Shown here one piece after another: positions 1 to 11,612 of a DNA stretch of 64,000 bases. The position numbers and the translations under genes were made by a program. The notes beneath the pieces are model-generated. The model was not told where the DNA came from. It saw nothing but the letters and a program-made list of their open reading frames with translations, and did not search any database. Numbering within the stretch: the first letter of the stretch is position 1; every line of letters starts with the position of its first letter. This stretch comes from Galeopsis tetrahit (Eukaryota > Streptophyta > Magnoliopsida > Lamiales > Lamiaceae): contig OY776126.1 in assembly GCA_963675135.1 (NCBI GenBank), forward strand, positions 25,671,195 to 25,735,194, given 5' to 3'.

Positions 1-1298
1 AAGTAATGAAGAATAAATACGAAATCGATCAAATACCATGCAAATCAATAAAACGAAGGTAAAATGGATAAAAACACAAAGAAGAAAAGGTGGGTTCCAA
101 GGTAATTGTTGTATTTAGACGTCCGTTTATGAGAGTTATCCCGTTTAAATGGCCATTAAGGTTATCTCATATAGGGTGATCACACAAGAAGAATTAATTA
201 ATCTCTCGATCTAATTAACCAAAGGCGCAATGCAACATAGACTCGTATCTCTACCTCACAAATGTTACACCACCTAAAATAGCTCCTAAGATCATTCAAA
301 TCCCTCTCCGATAATTAATCCTCTCTCGAGCTCATAATAATACCGGGTTGCATGCTTGCATACGATTAAATGGAATAAATCTCTTGATCTTACCCCAATT
401 AACAATGGATCAAGCAAATCATCATGGCCACTAACAACATGCTTTACAATGGATAATTAAACATGCAAATAAGAGATAAACACCAATTAAAGCAAGAAAT
501 TACTCATAAACATCAATCCAAATCTCTACAATGCCTTAGAACCACAAATTTGTTTAGCTACTAACTAACATAATGAAATTACAAAATCCAAGTGAAATAA
601 CTAAATAAAAAGGAAAAGAAAGAGAAAGCTTAGTCTAGAATGTGGTAGGGAATGGAATTTGGGAGCTATTGCATCCTTTCTTCCTTGATTTGATGAAGAA
701 TTGAGAGAGAAATGGTCAAAACACCTCCAAGTATGTGTAACTATGTGTGGATTTTGAGGAATTGGGGGAGAATGTCTTGGGTTTCAAGAAATGGGGCTTA
801 TATAGTGTTGGGGTAGGGTTTGGATGCAAGAATTGCAAGTTAGTCCCTAAAAAATGGCCAAAATGGACAAAAGGCACCGAAAATGGACAAAAGGCACAAA
901 AAATGGGGTAGCACGGCCGTGCTACATCGTGGCCCAAAAATCCCTGTTTCGAGCACGGCCAGCTCGAGCATGGTGCTCGGCCGTGCTCGCTCGGTCGACT
1001 TCGGCCCTTTCTCGTTTCGTGCATAACTTTCGCCTCGGGTGTCCGATTGACTCGATTCTTTTGGCTATTCCACTCCGTTTTTCGAGACGAATCCAACCGT
1101 GCACTCCTCTTCCTGATCCAGTAAAGTATGGTTGGTGTTTTACTCCAAATTCCATCGTATTTCCTACAAAATCGACAAAACACAACCTTTCTCTCATTTC
1201 GGTTTAAACAATCATATTCAATGCATAAATCAATGAAATCCACATCAAAACACGCTTAACATGTGCCTCTAAAACATGTAAATTCCACCCGAATCAAA
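1..1298 (-). repeat. 3' LTR of the Athila-like element (window-truncated)
   Basis: This matches 6106-7418 almost base for base; about 196 bp of its left end lie outside the window. It ends at 1298 with the same ...CGAATCA end as the other LTR. Relative to the other copy it lacks a short duplication in the CGGCCG palindrome region near 910-935. Confidence 0.93.
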
Positions 1299-1313
1299 CT
1301 CCCCCAAACTTAA
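1299..1313 (-). other. Polypurine tract
   Basis: On the minus strand AAGTTTGGGGGAGTT lies directly upstream of the 3' LTR, the expected plus-strand primer position. Near-identical G-rich copies occur at 2691-2704 and inside gag near 3175-3210. Athila elements are known to carry an additional internal PPT. Confidence 0.75.
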
Positions 1314-3011
1314 AATGTTGTTTGTCCTCAAACAACTAAGCACTTAAAGCAATGAGGGTGGAATGATCACAATGGAATATTCAATGTAATTCACACATGT
1401 AAAGTAAGATGCAATGATATCTCTTTCTCAAAGTGCATTTCTCAATGAAGGTCATAGGATCATTATTGCAATTCACACTCATGGATCAAAGAATGCATAA
1501 ACACACAACACATTGTGAATGGGAAACATAATCCAAATGCTCAAGTCCTTTACTCACATGACAAAGTGTTTCTCTCAAACACACAAACAAATTGAGGATA
1601 TTCATGCACTCATCAACCAAGTTATGCTATGCAATCACCATATGCTTGCCCAACTTCTACTTTTCACAACACTCAAATGCTCAACAATGTGATCAATAGG
1701 ACTTAATCAAGGATGTAACATTTGCTCTTTGGACAAGGTAGGATGAATTTGGGAATTGTGACTCTTCTAGTGGAGGACAAAGCTTGTTGTTTTACAATGT
1801 GTGCTTTCACTTTCAAAGCTTACAAACTTCATCCTCACTTTTCTTTTTTCATTCTTTTTCAAGCATTCATCACCTCATCTTTTGAACCATTTTTCTTTTC
1901 AAGCTTTTGGGGCTCTTTGTCCCTCTTTTCTTTCCCTTGATTTTCTTTTCATCTTTCTCTTTTTCTTCTTTCAACTTTTCCAACTTTTCTTTTCACCAAA
2001 GATATTCATTTAAGCACATGTTTTCCACTTTGTCTTTTATCCCCCACTAGATGTAGGTATCAAAAGAGTCAAAAAGGCTAAGTGGTTAACATTGTAGTTT
2101 GCCAAGAGAATGAGGATTTAAGCTCAAAGGGCTAACTACGGAAAATTACTTCGGTTTTGGGAAATTTTGTCTAAGTGACTCTTTTAGAACAAGATGGCCT
2201 ATATCACATCACAAAGTTTCACACAATCATGCTTTCAAACAAAAACTTAGGCAAGTTCTAGAATTACTAGCAATAACATAGTCCACTCTCAAATGAACTA
2301 AACCGGATTACGTGCTCGATTTAAGGCTCAATTCTCACCGGTTTATTCAATAGGACTCTCACATTCATCAAATGTTCCCAAACAATAACACATCATGCAT
2401 CCATGCTATCAAAGATTTACAAATATGAACACAACATGATTCCATATTCCAACACCAATCATGCATACATTCAAAGCAAATAGACATCACCACAAATACT
2501 CAACAGTGGATTTCAATGACTATTCATGCTCACATTTCACCAAAGATAACTACCCAACATATGCTCAAAACCAACTTAATCAATATAATCATTTGAAAAC
2601 TAAGTGTGCGCCGGTGCAAAATGTGACACAAGTAGAATGACGAACCGGTGCAAGGGTAACAACTAGTAGAAAAAAATAAAAGAAGAAAAACTCCCCCAAA
2701 CTTAGAATTTTACTATGTATAAATTCTAAGTTTGGGGCTACAAGTTGTTACCTCCCTCCTTGCACATCCAAAGCTTCTTCAAAGATCACCATTGCAACAC
2801 TTGCTTCCTTCACTCCAAAGTTGGCTTTGCTTCTTCTTCATTCTCCAAGACTTGCTATCCATAGTACTCTTCATCCATACCTACAAAATAAACCAAGCTA
2901 TCAAAACTATCAAAGCAATAAAAAATAAGAAAGCAATAAAACCTTGGGTTGCCTCCCAAGAAGCGCTATTTTTAACGTCCTATGCCGGACGGTTCTTCCT
3001 TGAGGGGGATA
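1299..3011 (-). other. Untranslated region of the Athila-like element between gag-protease and the 3' LTR
   Basis: About 1.7 kb without a credible ORF. It includes a pyrimidine-rich stretch (about 1820-2000, plus strand), an internal PPT-like motif (2691-2704) and the conserved post-pol motif TTGGGAGGCAACCCAA at 2948-2963. In autonomous Athila relatives this side would follow pol and could hold an env-like ORF; none is seen here. Confidence 0.6.
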
Positions 3012-5729
3012 TCAAGTCACCCCCTTGTCATCCTTGTTCTTGACCTTCCTTGCCCATACGACTTTCTTATGCCCATTGAAGCATCCACTAGCTAGCCCAT
3101 CCGGCTCTTCAACCATGTCATAAGAAGTTAATGCCTCATTCATCCCCAAGCTTGCACAAGTAGCTTTTCTTGATTTGGGGGAGTTTTTGAAGAAAACTCC
3201 CCCAAACTTGGCCTTCTTGCCCATCTCTAACTCTTTGTCTTCCACCTTGGGGTTCTCCTCCACAATATTTATCTTGGGCTCTTCTTCCACCTTATCTTCC
3301 ATGAGCTTCGAATAAGGATCTCTCTTGGAATACACATACTCTTCCTCCTCATCTTCATCATCACGAAATTTAACGACCTTGTAGATGTTGAATGAAACTT
3401 TCTCCTCACCAATATGTAGTTCAAGCTCTCCGTTTCGTACGTTGATGATGGCTCCACCCGTTGCTAGGAACGGTCTTCCTAAGATCAAGGGGATTGCCCT
3501 ATCTTCCTCCATATCAAGTACCACAAAATCAACCGGAAATATGAATTTCCCAACTTTGACAAGTACATCCTCAACCGTTCCCAAGGGATAAACTATGGAG
3601 CGATCCGCCAATTGAAGATTCATGGTAGTAGGCGTCAATTTTCCCAAGCCAAGTGATTTGAAGAGTGATAATGGCATGAGGTTTATGCTTGCTCCAAGAT
3701 CACACAAAGCACGATAAGTTCCCTCTTTGCCAATCACACAAGGCAATGTAAATGAACCGGGATCCCTAAGCTTTGGAGGTAGCTTAGGTTGGATGATGGC
3801 ACTACACTCTTCGGTGAGGTTCACGGTTTCAAACTCTACTATTCTTCTCTTGTTGGACATAATCTCCTTCAAAAATTTGGCATAATGAGGCATTTGCTCA
3901 AGGGCCTCCGCAAATGGGATGTTGATGTGTATCTTTTTGAACATCTCCAAGAATTTGATGAACTTTGCATCCAAACTCGTCTTCTTGAGTCGTTGAGGGT
4001 ATGGGATTGGAGGCTTGTGTGGAGATGGAGGCTTATGTGCATCATTCTCTTTCTCACTTGTTTTCTCCTTCTCAACATCTCTCTCTTCAACTTTCCTTCC
4101 TTGTTGTTCCTCTTCACCATCTTCCTTTGGCATCATAGGGCCTTCATAGCTTGTGCCACTCCTCAACTTAATTGAGTTGCATTGCTCCTTGGGGTTCAAT
4201 TCCGTGGTTGAGGGGAATCGACCCGGCTTATGTTGATTTCCAACCATATTAGCAATTTGGCCCACTTGAATCTCAATTGCTTTCGCATCATTCTTGATTC
4301 CCATCACTTCGTTTGCCAATTGACCAATTTTCTCATCTTGACTCTCAAACTTTTGCCAAGTCTTTGTCATAAAACTCTTCGTCTCTCCCATGAACTTCTT
4401 AGTTTCTCCCATGAATGTTATAAACATTTCTTCCATAGTGAGCTTTGACGAAGACTCTTCCCTCACACCATCTCGTACATTGAAGTTCGACGGTGGTTGA
4501 ATGGCATTGTGTGGGTTAGCATATGAGAAATTTTCATGGTTTCTCAAGCCGGGATGGTATTGGTTCGGATTAGAGGGGTGATAGTTCCCATGGGTTTGTC
4601 TTTCTCCCCAACCTCTCTCTCGAAAATGACGATCCCTTTGATTGTTCATGTAATGGGCCTCTTCATATTGATCGTCACTAGGTCCCATTAATGACTTGGC
4701 CGCCATCATCGAAGTCAATTTGTCCACCTTGTTGGATAGGGTGGCAAAATCATCCGACTCTCTAGTAGAAGCAACTTTTCGGGTTTGCCTTCTTTCGGAT
4801 GGCCATTGATTGCCATTCTTAGCCATCTCCTCTAATAGCACATAGCCCTCTTCCGTTGTCTTTCCTAGCAAAGAACCTCCACCCGCCGAAGCATCCACCA
4901 TTCCTCTTGTTCGGTGGTCCATTCCATTGTAGAAGTAGCAAATGAGTTGGTCTCGTGAGAAACCATGTTGTGGGCAACTTCTAATCAAATCTTTGAAGCG
5001 CTCCCATGCTTCAGCTAGGGACTCATCCTCATCTTGCATAAATGATGAAATCTCTCCTCGTATCTTGATGGTCTTGCTTGGAGGAAAGTATTTCATAAGA
5101 AAGGCATCTACAAGGTCGGCCCAATTTTCGATCGTCCTTAGATCAAGAGACATGTACCATTGTTTTGCACGATCACGGAGGGAAAATGGGAACAATTGGA
5201 GACGGATGTAATCTTGAGGGACACGGTTGATCTTAACCGTTCCACTTATCTCTAAGAATTGAGATAAATGGAGGTTAGGATCCTCCTTCGACAACCCTCC
5301 AAATTGGTTGTTTTGGACCATCACGATTAGCGTCGGTTTGAGCTCAAAGTTATGAGCATCAATGGGTTCCCTACCCGCTCCTCCATATGGTCTAGGGATA
5401 GGGCGGAAGTGGTCTCTCAAGACTCGTTGATTCCCGTTTTCCTCCCTTTGCTCTCCATTTCTCACCATACCAATATTCTCTTCACCTCTCCGACGAAAAT
5501 TGTCCCTTAGTACTCCTTGAGGTCGGTTACCTCCATTCCCGTTTGGTTCCTCAACTCCTTCTACTCCGTGATTCTCAAATTCCTCCTCTTCTTCAACCGG
5601 ATTTTCCCGTCGATTCATTCTTTCCAACTCTAGTCTTCTCCTTTCGGCGTTCCTTCTTCGACAATTGGCTTCAATCTCCGGATCTAAAGGTAGCACTTCT
5701 TGGTGGTTCCTCCTAGATCGTGTGATCAT
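3012..5729 (-). CDS. Retrotransposon gag-aspartic protease polyprotein (Athila type), 905 aa
   Basis: This single uninterrupted ORF encodes capsid and protease of the gypsy element. A basic, charged N-terminus (residues 1-125) is followed by a retrotransposon-gag domain at about 128-270 (FPFSLRDRAKQW, KYFPPSKT, EAWERFKDLIRSCPQHG). A glutamate/lysine-rich linker comes next. The retropepsin domain has CDLGAS near residue 675 and ILGRPFLA near residue 750. Having Leu in the D-x-G triad instead of Thr/Ser is usual in Athila proteases. I see no CCHC knuckle. The start at 5729 lies about 155 bp downstream of the primer site, a normal leader. The ORF stops cleanly instead of running into reverse transcriptase, so the element would need pol from another copy. 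The open frame suggests recent activity or selection on gag. Confidence 0.9.
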   Translation of the reverse strand: MITRSRRNHQEVLPLDPEIEANCRRRNAERRRLELERMNRRENPVEEEEEFENHGVEGVEEPNGNGGNRPQGVLRDNFRRRGEENIGMVRNGEQREENGNQRVLRDHFRPIPRPYGGAGREPIDAHNFELKPTLIVMVQNNQFGGLSKEDPNLHLSQFLEISGTVKINRVPQDYIRLQLFPFSLRDRAKQWYMSLDLRTIENWADLVDAFLMKYFPPSKTIKIRGEISSFMQDEDESLAEAWERFKDLIRSCPQHGFSRDQLICYFYNGMDHRTRGMVDASAGGGSLLGKTTEEGYVLLEEMAKNGNQWPSERRQTRKVASTRESDDFATLSNKVDKLTSMMAAKSLMGPSDDQYEEAHYMNNQRDRHFRERGWGERQTHGNYHPSNPNQYHPGLRNHENFSYANPHNAIQPPSNFNVRDGVREESSSKLTMEEMFITFMGETKKFMGETKSFMTKTWQKFESQDEKIGQLANEVMGIKNDAKAIEIQVGQIANMVGNQHKPGRFPSTTELNPKEQCNSIKLRSGTSYEGPMMPKEDGEEEQQGRKVEERDVEKEKTSEKENDAHKPPSPHKPPIPYPQRLKKTSLDAKFIKFLEMFKKIHINIPFAEALEQMPHYAKFLKEIMSNKRRIVEFETVNLTEECSAIIQPKLPPKLRDPGSFTLPCVIGKEGTYRALCDLGASINLMPLSLFKSLGLGKLTPTTMNLQLADRSIVYPLGTVEDVLVKVGKFIFPVDFVVLDMEEDRAIPLILGRPFLATGGAIINVRNGELELHIGEEKVSFNIYKVVKFRDDEDEEEEYVYSKRDPYSKLMEDKVEEEPKINIVEENPKVEDKELEMGKKAKFGGVFFKNSPKSRKATCASLGMNEALTSYDMVEEPDGLASGCFNGHKKVVWARKVKNKDDKGVT

Positions 5730-5886
5730 AAACCATGTCTATCAAAAGAGCAAACGAGAGTGAGAATTGCAAATAAGATCAAGATAACAAACACAAATAT
5801 TTTTTTGGAATTTTGCAAATAAAGAAAGCAAGTAAATGTCTAAACTAAAACTCTCTTAGCCTACACTCTAGAGCTTATAAAAACCT

Positions 5887-5903
5887 CCCCGGCAGCGGCG
5901 CCA
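5887..5903 (-). other. Primer-binding site, tRNA-Asp type
   Basis: The plus strand reads CCCCGGCAGCGGCGCCA, matching the 3' end of plant tRNA-Asp(GTC) with one mismatch. It sits 6 bp inside the LTR boundary at 5910, so minus-strand DNA synthesis would start here. Confidence 0.8.
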
Positions 5904-5909
5904 TAAACT

Positions 5910-7418
5910 TGATACACGTGTTATGCAACACTAAAATAAACAACCGCAAGTATACGGCGTCTATTGTAGCGTGATAAGCACGAGGTCGATCCCACGAGAA
6001 GGCTAAGCATAAAAGGGTAGTTTGCTAGTCGAGTTCTAAGTAGACGTGATCGATAATTTGAGTGGTGTGAATTACTCTAAGATTACCTAACAATGTGTCA
6101 CCAATAAGTAATGAAGAGTAAATACGAAATCGATCAAATACCATGCAAATCAATAAAACGAAGGTAAAATGGATAAAAACACAAAGAAGAAAAGGTGGGT
6201 TCCAAGGCAATTGTTGTATTTAGACGTCCGTTTATGAGAGTTATCCCGTTTAAATGGCCATTAAGGTTATCTCATATAGGGTGATCACACAAGAAGAATT
6301 AATTAATCTCTCGATCTAATTAACCAAAGGCGCAATGCAACATAGGCTCGTATCTCTACCTCACAAATGTTACACCTCCTAAAATAGCTCCTAAGATCAT
6401 TCAAATCCCTCTCCGATAATTAATCCTCTCTCGAGCTCATAATAATACCGGGTTGCATGCTTGCATACAATTAAATGGAATAAATCTCTCGATCTTACCC
6501 CAATTAACAATGGATCAAGCAAATCATCATGGCCACTAACAACATGTTTTACAATGGATAATTAAACATGCAAATAAGAGATAAACACCAATTAAAGCAA
6601 GAAATTACTCATAAACATCAATCCAAATCTCTACAATGCCTTAGAACCACAAATTTGTTTAGCTACTAACTAACATAATGAAATTACAAAATCCAAGTGA
6701 AATAACTAAATAAAAAGGAAAAGAAAGAGAAAGCTTAGTCTAGAATGTGGTAGGGAATGGAATTTGGGAGCTATTGCATCCTTTCTTCCTTGATTTGATG
6801 AAGAATTGAGAGAGAAATGGCCAAAACACCTCCAAGTATGTGTAACTATGTGTGGATTTTGAGGAATTGGGGGAGAATGTCTTGGATTTCAAGAAATGGG
6901 GCTTATATAGTGTTGGGGTAGGGTTTGGATGCAAGAATTGCAAGTTAGTCCCTAAAAAATGGCCAAAATGGACAAAAGGCACCGAAAATGGACAAAAGGC
7001 ACCAAAAATGGGGTAGCACGGCCGTGCACGGTGCACGGCCGTGCTCCATCGTGGCCCAAAAATCCCTGTTTCGAGCACGGCCAGCTCGAGCATGGTGCTC
7101 GGCCGTGCTCGCTCGGTCGACTTCGGCCCTTTCTCGTTTCGTGCATAACTTTCGCCTCGGGTGTCCGATTGACTCGATTCTTTTGGCTATTCCACTCCGT
7201 TTTTCGAGACGAATCCAACCGTGCACTCCTCTTCCTGATCCAGTAAAGTATGGTTGGTGTTTTGCTCCAAATTCCATCGTATTTCCTACAAAATCGACAA
7301 AACACAACCTTTCTCTCATTTCGGCTTAAACAATCATATTCAATGCATAAATCAATGAAATCCACATCAAAACACGCTTAACATGTGCCTCTAAAATGTG
7401 TAAATTCCACCCGAATCA
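5910..7418 (-). repeat. 5' LTR of the Athila-like element (1,509 bp)
   Basis: It starts TGATACACGTG and ends ...ACCCGAATCA (TG...CA). On the minus strand a TATA box (CTATATAAG, near 6903-6911) places U3 at about 6920-7418. Small overlapping ORFs in this LTR are not credible genes. GGCAG at 7419-7423 is the candidate target duplication, but the other copy is outside the window. Confidence 0.93.
7016..7120. promoter_or_regulatory. CGGCCG palindrome cluster in the LTR U3
   Basis: Two perfect GCACGGCCGTGC palindromes (7016-7027, 7033-7044) and further CGGCC and CTCGAG-like palindromes lie about 100-200 bp upstream of the LTR TATA box. The sister LTR has one copy fewer, and the solo LTR at 14880 carries a much larger array with different flanks. 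A promoter or enhancer role is inference. Confidence 0.5.
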
Positions 7419-7600
7419 GGCAGCCCGACGGGGAGGGCGGCGCGACGGGGAGGGCGGTGTTGGCGAACGGCCGCGAATGTGAGAGGGAGGGGCTGCGCGA
7501 AGGGGAGGGGCTGCGCGACGGGGAGGGCGGCGCGAAGGGGAGGGGCTGCGGCGTGGGCCGCCGCGACGATGGGGAGGGGTAGGCGGCGCGATGAAGATGG
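7419..7600. repeat. GC-rich degenerate tandem repeat
   Basis: This is a short island far richer in G and C than its surroundings. It is built of repeated GACGGGGAGGGCGGCGCGA and GAAGGGGAGGGGCTGCGCG-type units of roughly 20-35 bp. Small ORFs on both strands here are by-products of the repeat. It directly abuts the LTR end, so the Athila-like element inserted into or beside it. Confidence 0.6.
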
Positions 7601-9007
7601 CAAAAATGGAGGTGGGTGTCCTGGGATGAATGTGAGAAGAGAAAGAAAGAATTGGTTTTAATGGAAGAAAGGGTATTTTTGAAATTTCCAGGTGGGTGTC
7701 CTCATCCGTTTTGTGTGTGTACTCATCGCATGGGTGTACTCATAGGAAAGCCGGGTGCCTTTAGCCGCGCCCATAATAAATTGGTCCGCAAAAATTGATG
7801 AAATGGGCTTTTTCTATTGGTGCCTTTAGCCGCGCCCATAATAAATTGTGCCTTTAGCCGGGTGTCCTCATACAACAATATAGTCAAGTTAATTCGCGAG
7901 GCCTATTTCTATTAGCCACGGATAAATGCCCCACATATTATGTATTCATCCCACTTCAATTTATATTTTAAAATAATAGACAAAAAGACTATACTAGTCT
8001 TGTGGGCTGAGTTCACCTCCCAAAAAATAAACAGATTTTTTATATTCCTACCCTACCCAAAATATAGTATTTCTTTATAATTGATTATTTTCCATATTAT
8101 TATTGTTTAATTTGACTATATTGTTGTATGATTGTGTAGTTATAATGAATATATGTGTAGTGTATTTAATTTTCGAGTTATTTTTTCAAAAATCGCGTTT
8201 TGTAAAAACTCAGCACTGGTTCGCCGAGTTTTGTGATCAGATTTTTCGAAAAAAAAGTTCCACGTTTTAAATCAAAACTCGATCAACTTTTCCACGTTTT
8301 GATTCAAAACTCGGCCAACTTTTTCACGTTTTGATTCAACATTGGTTTTATCTTTAAAAAAATTAGTTTTTCTTTTTATCTTTAATTAATGTTTGTGTTT
8401 GTATTAATCATAAAATAAAAACACATTTATCTAAGTATTTAATGATCTTAAGTGTAAATTTAGAAAAAATATATTCACTCCATCAGCAATTCAGCATATA
8501 AGTTTCCTGCTATTTTTTGAAAAATGAATTAAGAAAAGTGGTTAAATCCCCTATATACTAATAGGGAGTTAAGATTGTTTATGTGTTGTCTTCTGATTAA
8601 TTTTGTCTACATGTCATTTTTATATTTACACAAAAACTTATATACAATATTGTATACATGCAATATTGACTAATTAAGTCAATTGGGCTGAAAATATTGA
8701 CTTATTAAGTCAATGGGCTGAAAATATATATTATTGGGCCACCATTAATTCATTTGGGTTAATTTTTAATTTATTTGGCAACTGGCCCGCTTGTGTTCTA
8801 ATTTTGACAAAAAAATTTAACCCGTTTATTTTGTCAATTTCTGTGATTTTTTTTATCTTTTATTTTATTGACGAACGCGGGATATTAAATGTAGTAATTC
8901 AAATCGTAATATGTAGTAACACACATTATTTTATGTAGTAATAACACAAACTATTTTATATAATAATACAAATTTTTTTATTTAGTAACCCGTTTTTTTC
9001 TAATGTT
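7601..9007. other. Non-coding AT-rich DNA with small repeats
   Basis: No gene seen. The phrase TTTAGCCGCGCCCATAATAA occurs at about 7761 and 7827. A CACGTTTTGATTCAA motif recurs three times in 8262-8340. From about 8890 TAGTAA-containing short repeats begin; they resume at 11639 beyond the CACTA insertion. Confidence 0.5.
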
Positions 9008-9170
9008 TTTCACTACAAGAAACAGGGGGAATAGCGACGAAAATTTTGCAACAAATCTAAATTTCATCGCTAAAATCAATTTTTGGCAACGAAATAGAAA
9101 TTTTCGTCGCTAAATTCTTAGATTTAATATTTGCAACAAAATTTATATATTTCATCGCTATATTAGCAAC

Positions 9171-10110
9171 AAATTGCTTCATTTCGTTGTTAATAATCAA
9201 AATAGCAATGAAAATTATATTTCGTCGCTAATATTTTGCAACGAAATAGGAATTTTCGTCGCTAAATTCTTAGATTTAATATTTGCAACAAAATTTATAT
9301 ATTTCATCGCTATATTAACAACAAATTGCTTCATTTTGTTGTTAATAATCAAAACAACAATGCAATTTATATTTCATCGCTAATATTTTGCGATGATATA
9401 GAAATTTTCGTGGCTAATTTCTTGAAATTAATTTTTTCAACAAAATTTATATATTTCATCGCTATATTAACAACAATTTTCTTCATTTTGTTGTTAATAA
9501 TCAGAACATCAATGAAAATTATATTTCGTCGCCAATATTTTACGATGAAATAGAAATTTGCGTGGCAACTTTCTTGAAATTAGTTCTTGCAACAAAATTT
9601 ATATATTTTATCGCTATATTAACAACAAATTGCTTCATTTTGTTGTTAATAATCAAAACATCAATGAAAATTATATTTTGTCGCTAATATTTTGCGATGA
9701 AATAAAAAATTTCGTGGCTAATTTCTTGAAATTAATTTTTGCAACAAAATTTATATATTTCATCGCTATATTAGCAACAAATTGCTTCATTTTGTTGTTA
9801 ATAATCAGAACAATGAAAATTATATTTTGTCACTAATGTTTTGCGATGAAATGGAAATTTTCGTGGCTAATTTATTGAAATATTTTTTTGCGATGAAATT
9901 AAAATATTTCATCGCTATACTAGCAACAAATTGCTTCATTTTGTTGTTAATAATCAGAACAACAATGAAAATTATATTTCTTCGCTAATTTTGTTGATTT
10001 AATATTTGCGAGAAAATTAAAATATTTCATCACCTTATTAGCAAAACAATATTTTATTTTATTATTAATAATCAGAACAATAATAAAAATTATATTTCTT
10101 CTATAATATT
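9171..10110. repeat. About 152-bp tandem repeat array inside the CACTA element
   Basis: The phrase AAATTGCTTCATTTTGTTG recurs at 9171, 9323, about 9474, 9627, 9779 and 9928, then degenerates near 10047. That is six to seven units of about 149-153 bp. Each unit carries TTTCGTCGCTAAT / GCGATGAAAT motifs. Confidence 0.85.
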
Positions 10111-10889
10111 TTAGTGATTAAATAAAAAAAATTCATGTTTAATTCTCATGAATTAAAAATGGTTGTCGTTTAAACATAATAAAGGAAAAAAGTTTGAGTG
10201 CATGCGTAGTGTGAAACAATAGAGACGATTTCAAAACTATGATATTTGAAATAATATGATCAATATAATTTCATTTACACTCATTGATTTGACATATTAA
10301 GTTTTTTGTTTGATTTATTTTGGGGTATAATTTCTTGATTTCATTATGTATAATTTGTTTTATATTTTTCTGTTTTTATGTTATCTTGATTTCATTAATT
10401 ATTTTTTGTTATTTCTACTAAGCATGAGTGAAGAGTACTACTTCAACTATGCATATTAAATCTAGAAAATCGGTTTAAATGTTTAATAATTCTCCCAAAT
10501 TTTGTATCTTATATAAATCATTTTGAATGTTTATAAAAATATTTATAAATATGAAGATGCAAATGAAGATGGACATAAATAAAGATGAGAGGATAAAGAT
10601 TGCATGTAATATTTACAAGTTAATATATGTGAAAAATTAATCACTATTTATAAATATTTTTATAAATTAATCAATATTTATAAATATTTTTATAAATTAA
10701 TCAATATTTATAAATTAATCAATATTTATAAATATTACAATTGGAATTATTTTTATTATTTATATAATTGTTACAAGTTAAAAATTAATCAATTAATATA
10801 TGTGAAATAAATTAATTAAATAAGTAAAATTAACTAAATTAGTAAAAATTGAATACATATATAATTAATATTAAAAACTGAACCAAAGA

Positions 10890-10959
10890 GTTGTCTGCCC
10901 AAGTGGTGGGCGCCCAGCTATGGGCGCCTATCCACCTGGGATCAATTCCCACAAAGACC
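10890..10959 (+). other. tRNA-like (Pol III box A/B) sequence inside the CACTA element
   Basis: This stretch resembles a degenerate tRNA. GCCCAAGTGGTGGGC fits a box A/D-arm, GCGCCCAGCTATGGGCGC an anticodon-like hairpin, and TGGGATCAATTCCCA a box B/T-arm. The acceptor stem does not close well, so it is probably a tRNA-derived SINE head or relic and not a functional tRNA. Confidence 0.35.
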
Positions 10960-10969
10960 AAATAAATAG

Positions 10970-11215
10970 TCATTTAAATAAAATGGGGATGGGTATGCGG
11001 GTTGGGTCGGTTCGGTCGGGTGCGGGTGTGGGTGTGGGTCGGTTATTTAAATAAAACGGGGAGGGGTATGCGGGTCGGTTGGGTCGGGTCGGGTTGGGGT
11101 CGGTTGGGTCGGTTATTTAATTAAAATGGGGAGGGGTATACGTGTCGGTTGGGTCGGGTGCGGGTGTAGGTCAGGTGCACGTGTGGGTGTGGGTCCGGTT
11201 GGTCGAGTGCGGAAG
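10970..11215. repeat. G-rich minisatellite, units of about 70-73 bp
   Basis: Three units start with AAAATGGGGA-type sequence at about 10980, 11053 and 11123. Each has runs of GGGTCGGTT/GGGTGCGGGTGTG and a TTATTTAA spacer. An apparent ORF on the minus strand here is a by-product. Confidence 0.7.
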
Positions 11216-11261
11216 TGGATTTAGAGAACAATTCGTAAATCGGATATCCATAGCCAAATAT

Positions 11262-11612
11262 TAGCCACGAAAAAAATTTGTAGCTAATTCTAATATTTTC
11301 GTCGCTAATGTTAGTTAGCGATGAAATAATTTCGTCGCATGCTTTGTTGCTATACACCCGTCGCTAACGTGTTTGCGACAAATGTTTGATTTTCCTCGCA
11401 AACATTTTGCGATGAAACTCACATTTTCGTCGCTAATATTTTGCGATGAAACTCAAATTTTCATCGCTAATATTTGCGACAAAATTAATTGTTTTGTCAC
11501 AAACACGTTAGCGACGGGTGTATAGCAACAAATCCTGCGACAAAATTATTTCATCGCTAACTCACATTAGCGACGAAAATATTAGAATTAGCGAGAATTT
11601 TTTTCGCGGCTA
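11262..11612. repeat. Large subterminal inverted repeat of the CACTA element
   Basis: Arms of about 120 bp (about 11262-11382 and 11492-11612) are near-perfect reverse complements around a spacer of about 110 bp. They share the marker TACACCCGTCGCTAACGTG and its complement. Transcription through it would give a long hairpin RNA. Confidence 0.75.

Larger units (their letters stand above)
1..7418 (-). mobile_element. Athila-like Ty3/gypsy LTR element encoding only gag-protease; left end outside the window
   Basis: Two near-identical LTRs (1-1298, cut by the window edge, and 5910-7418) flank one gag-protease ORF on the minus strand. A tRNA-Asp-type primer site lies inside the right LTR and a polypurine tract inside the left LTR, so the element reads right to left. 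No reverse transcriptase, RNase H or integrase reading frame exists between the LTRs. Just after the gag-protease stop the minus strand reads TTGGGAGGCAACCCAA (2948-2963), a motif I know from the post-pol region of Athila elements, so pol seems to have been removed internally. The two LTRs differ by roughly a dozen substitutions plus one short indel over 1.3 kb, so insertion was recent. The family assignment rests on gag and protease similarity. Confidence 0.9.

Noticed and set aside
854..1243. Overlapping ORFs of 91-175 aa on both strands inside the LTRs (also at 6740-7365)
   Set aside because: They lie in LTR sequence, exist in several frames at once, recur in both LTR copies and match no protein family.
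8553..9000. Possible Helitron 5' end (CTATATACTAATAGGGAG)
   Set aside because: No TC start next to A with a matching CTAGT end and 3' hairpin could be placed.
9174..9988. Series of similar 68-92-aa ORFs starting MLHFVVNNQN
   Set aside because: They are one repeat unit translated several times within the CACTA tandem array.
9171..10110. CRISPR-like regular spacing
   Set aside because: The whole 152-bp unit repeats with no unique spacers, and the genome is a plant.
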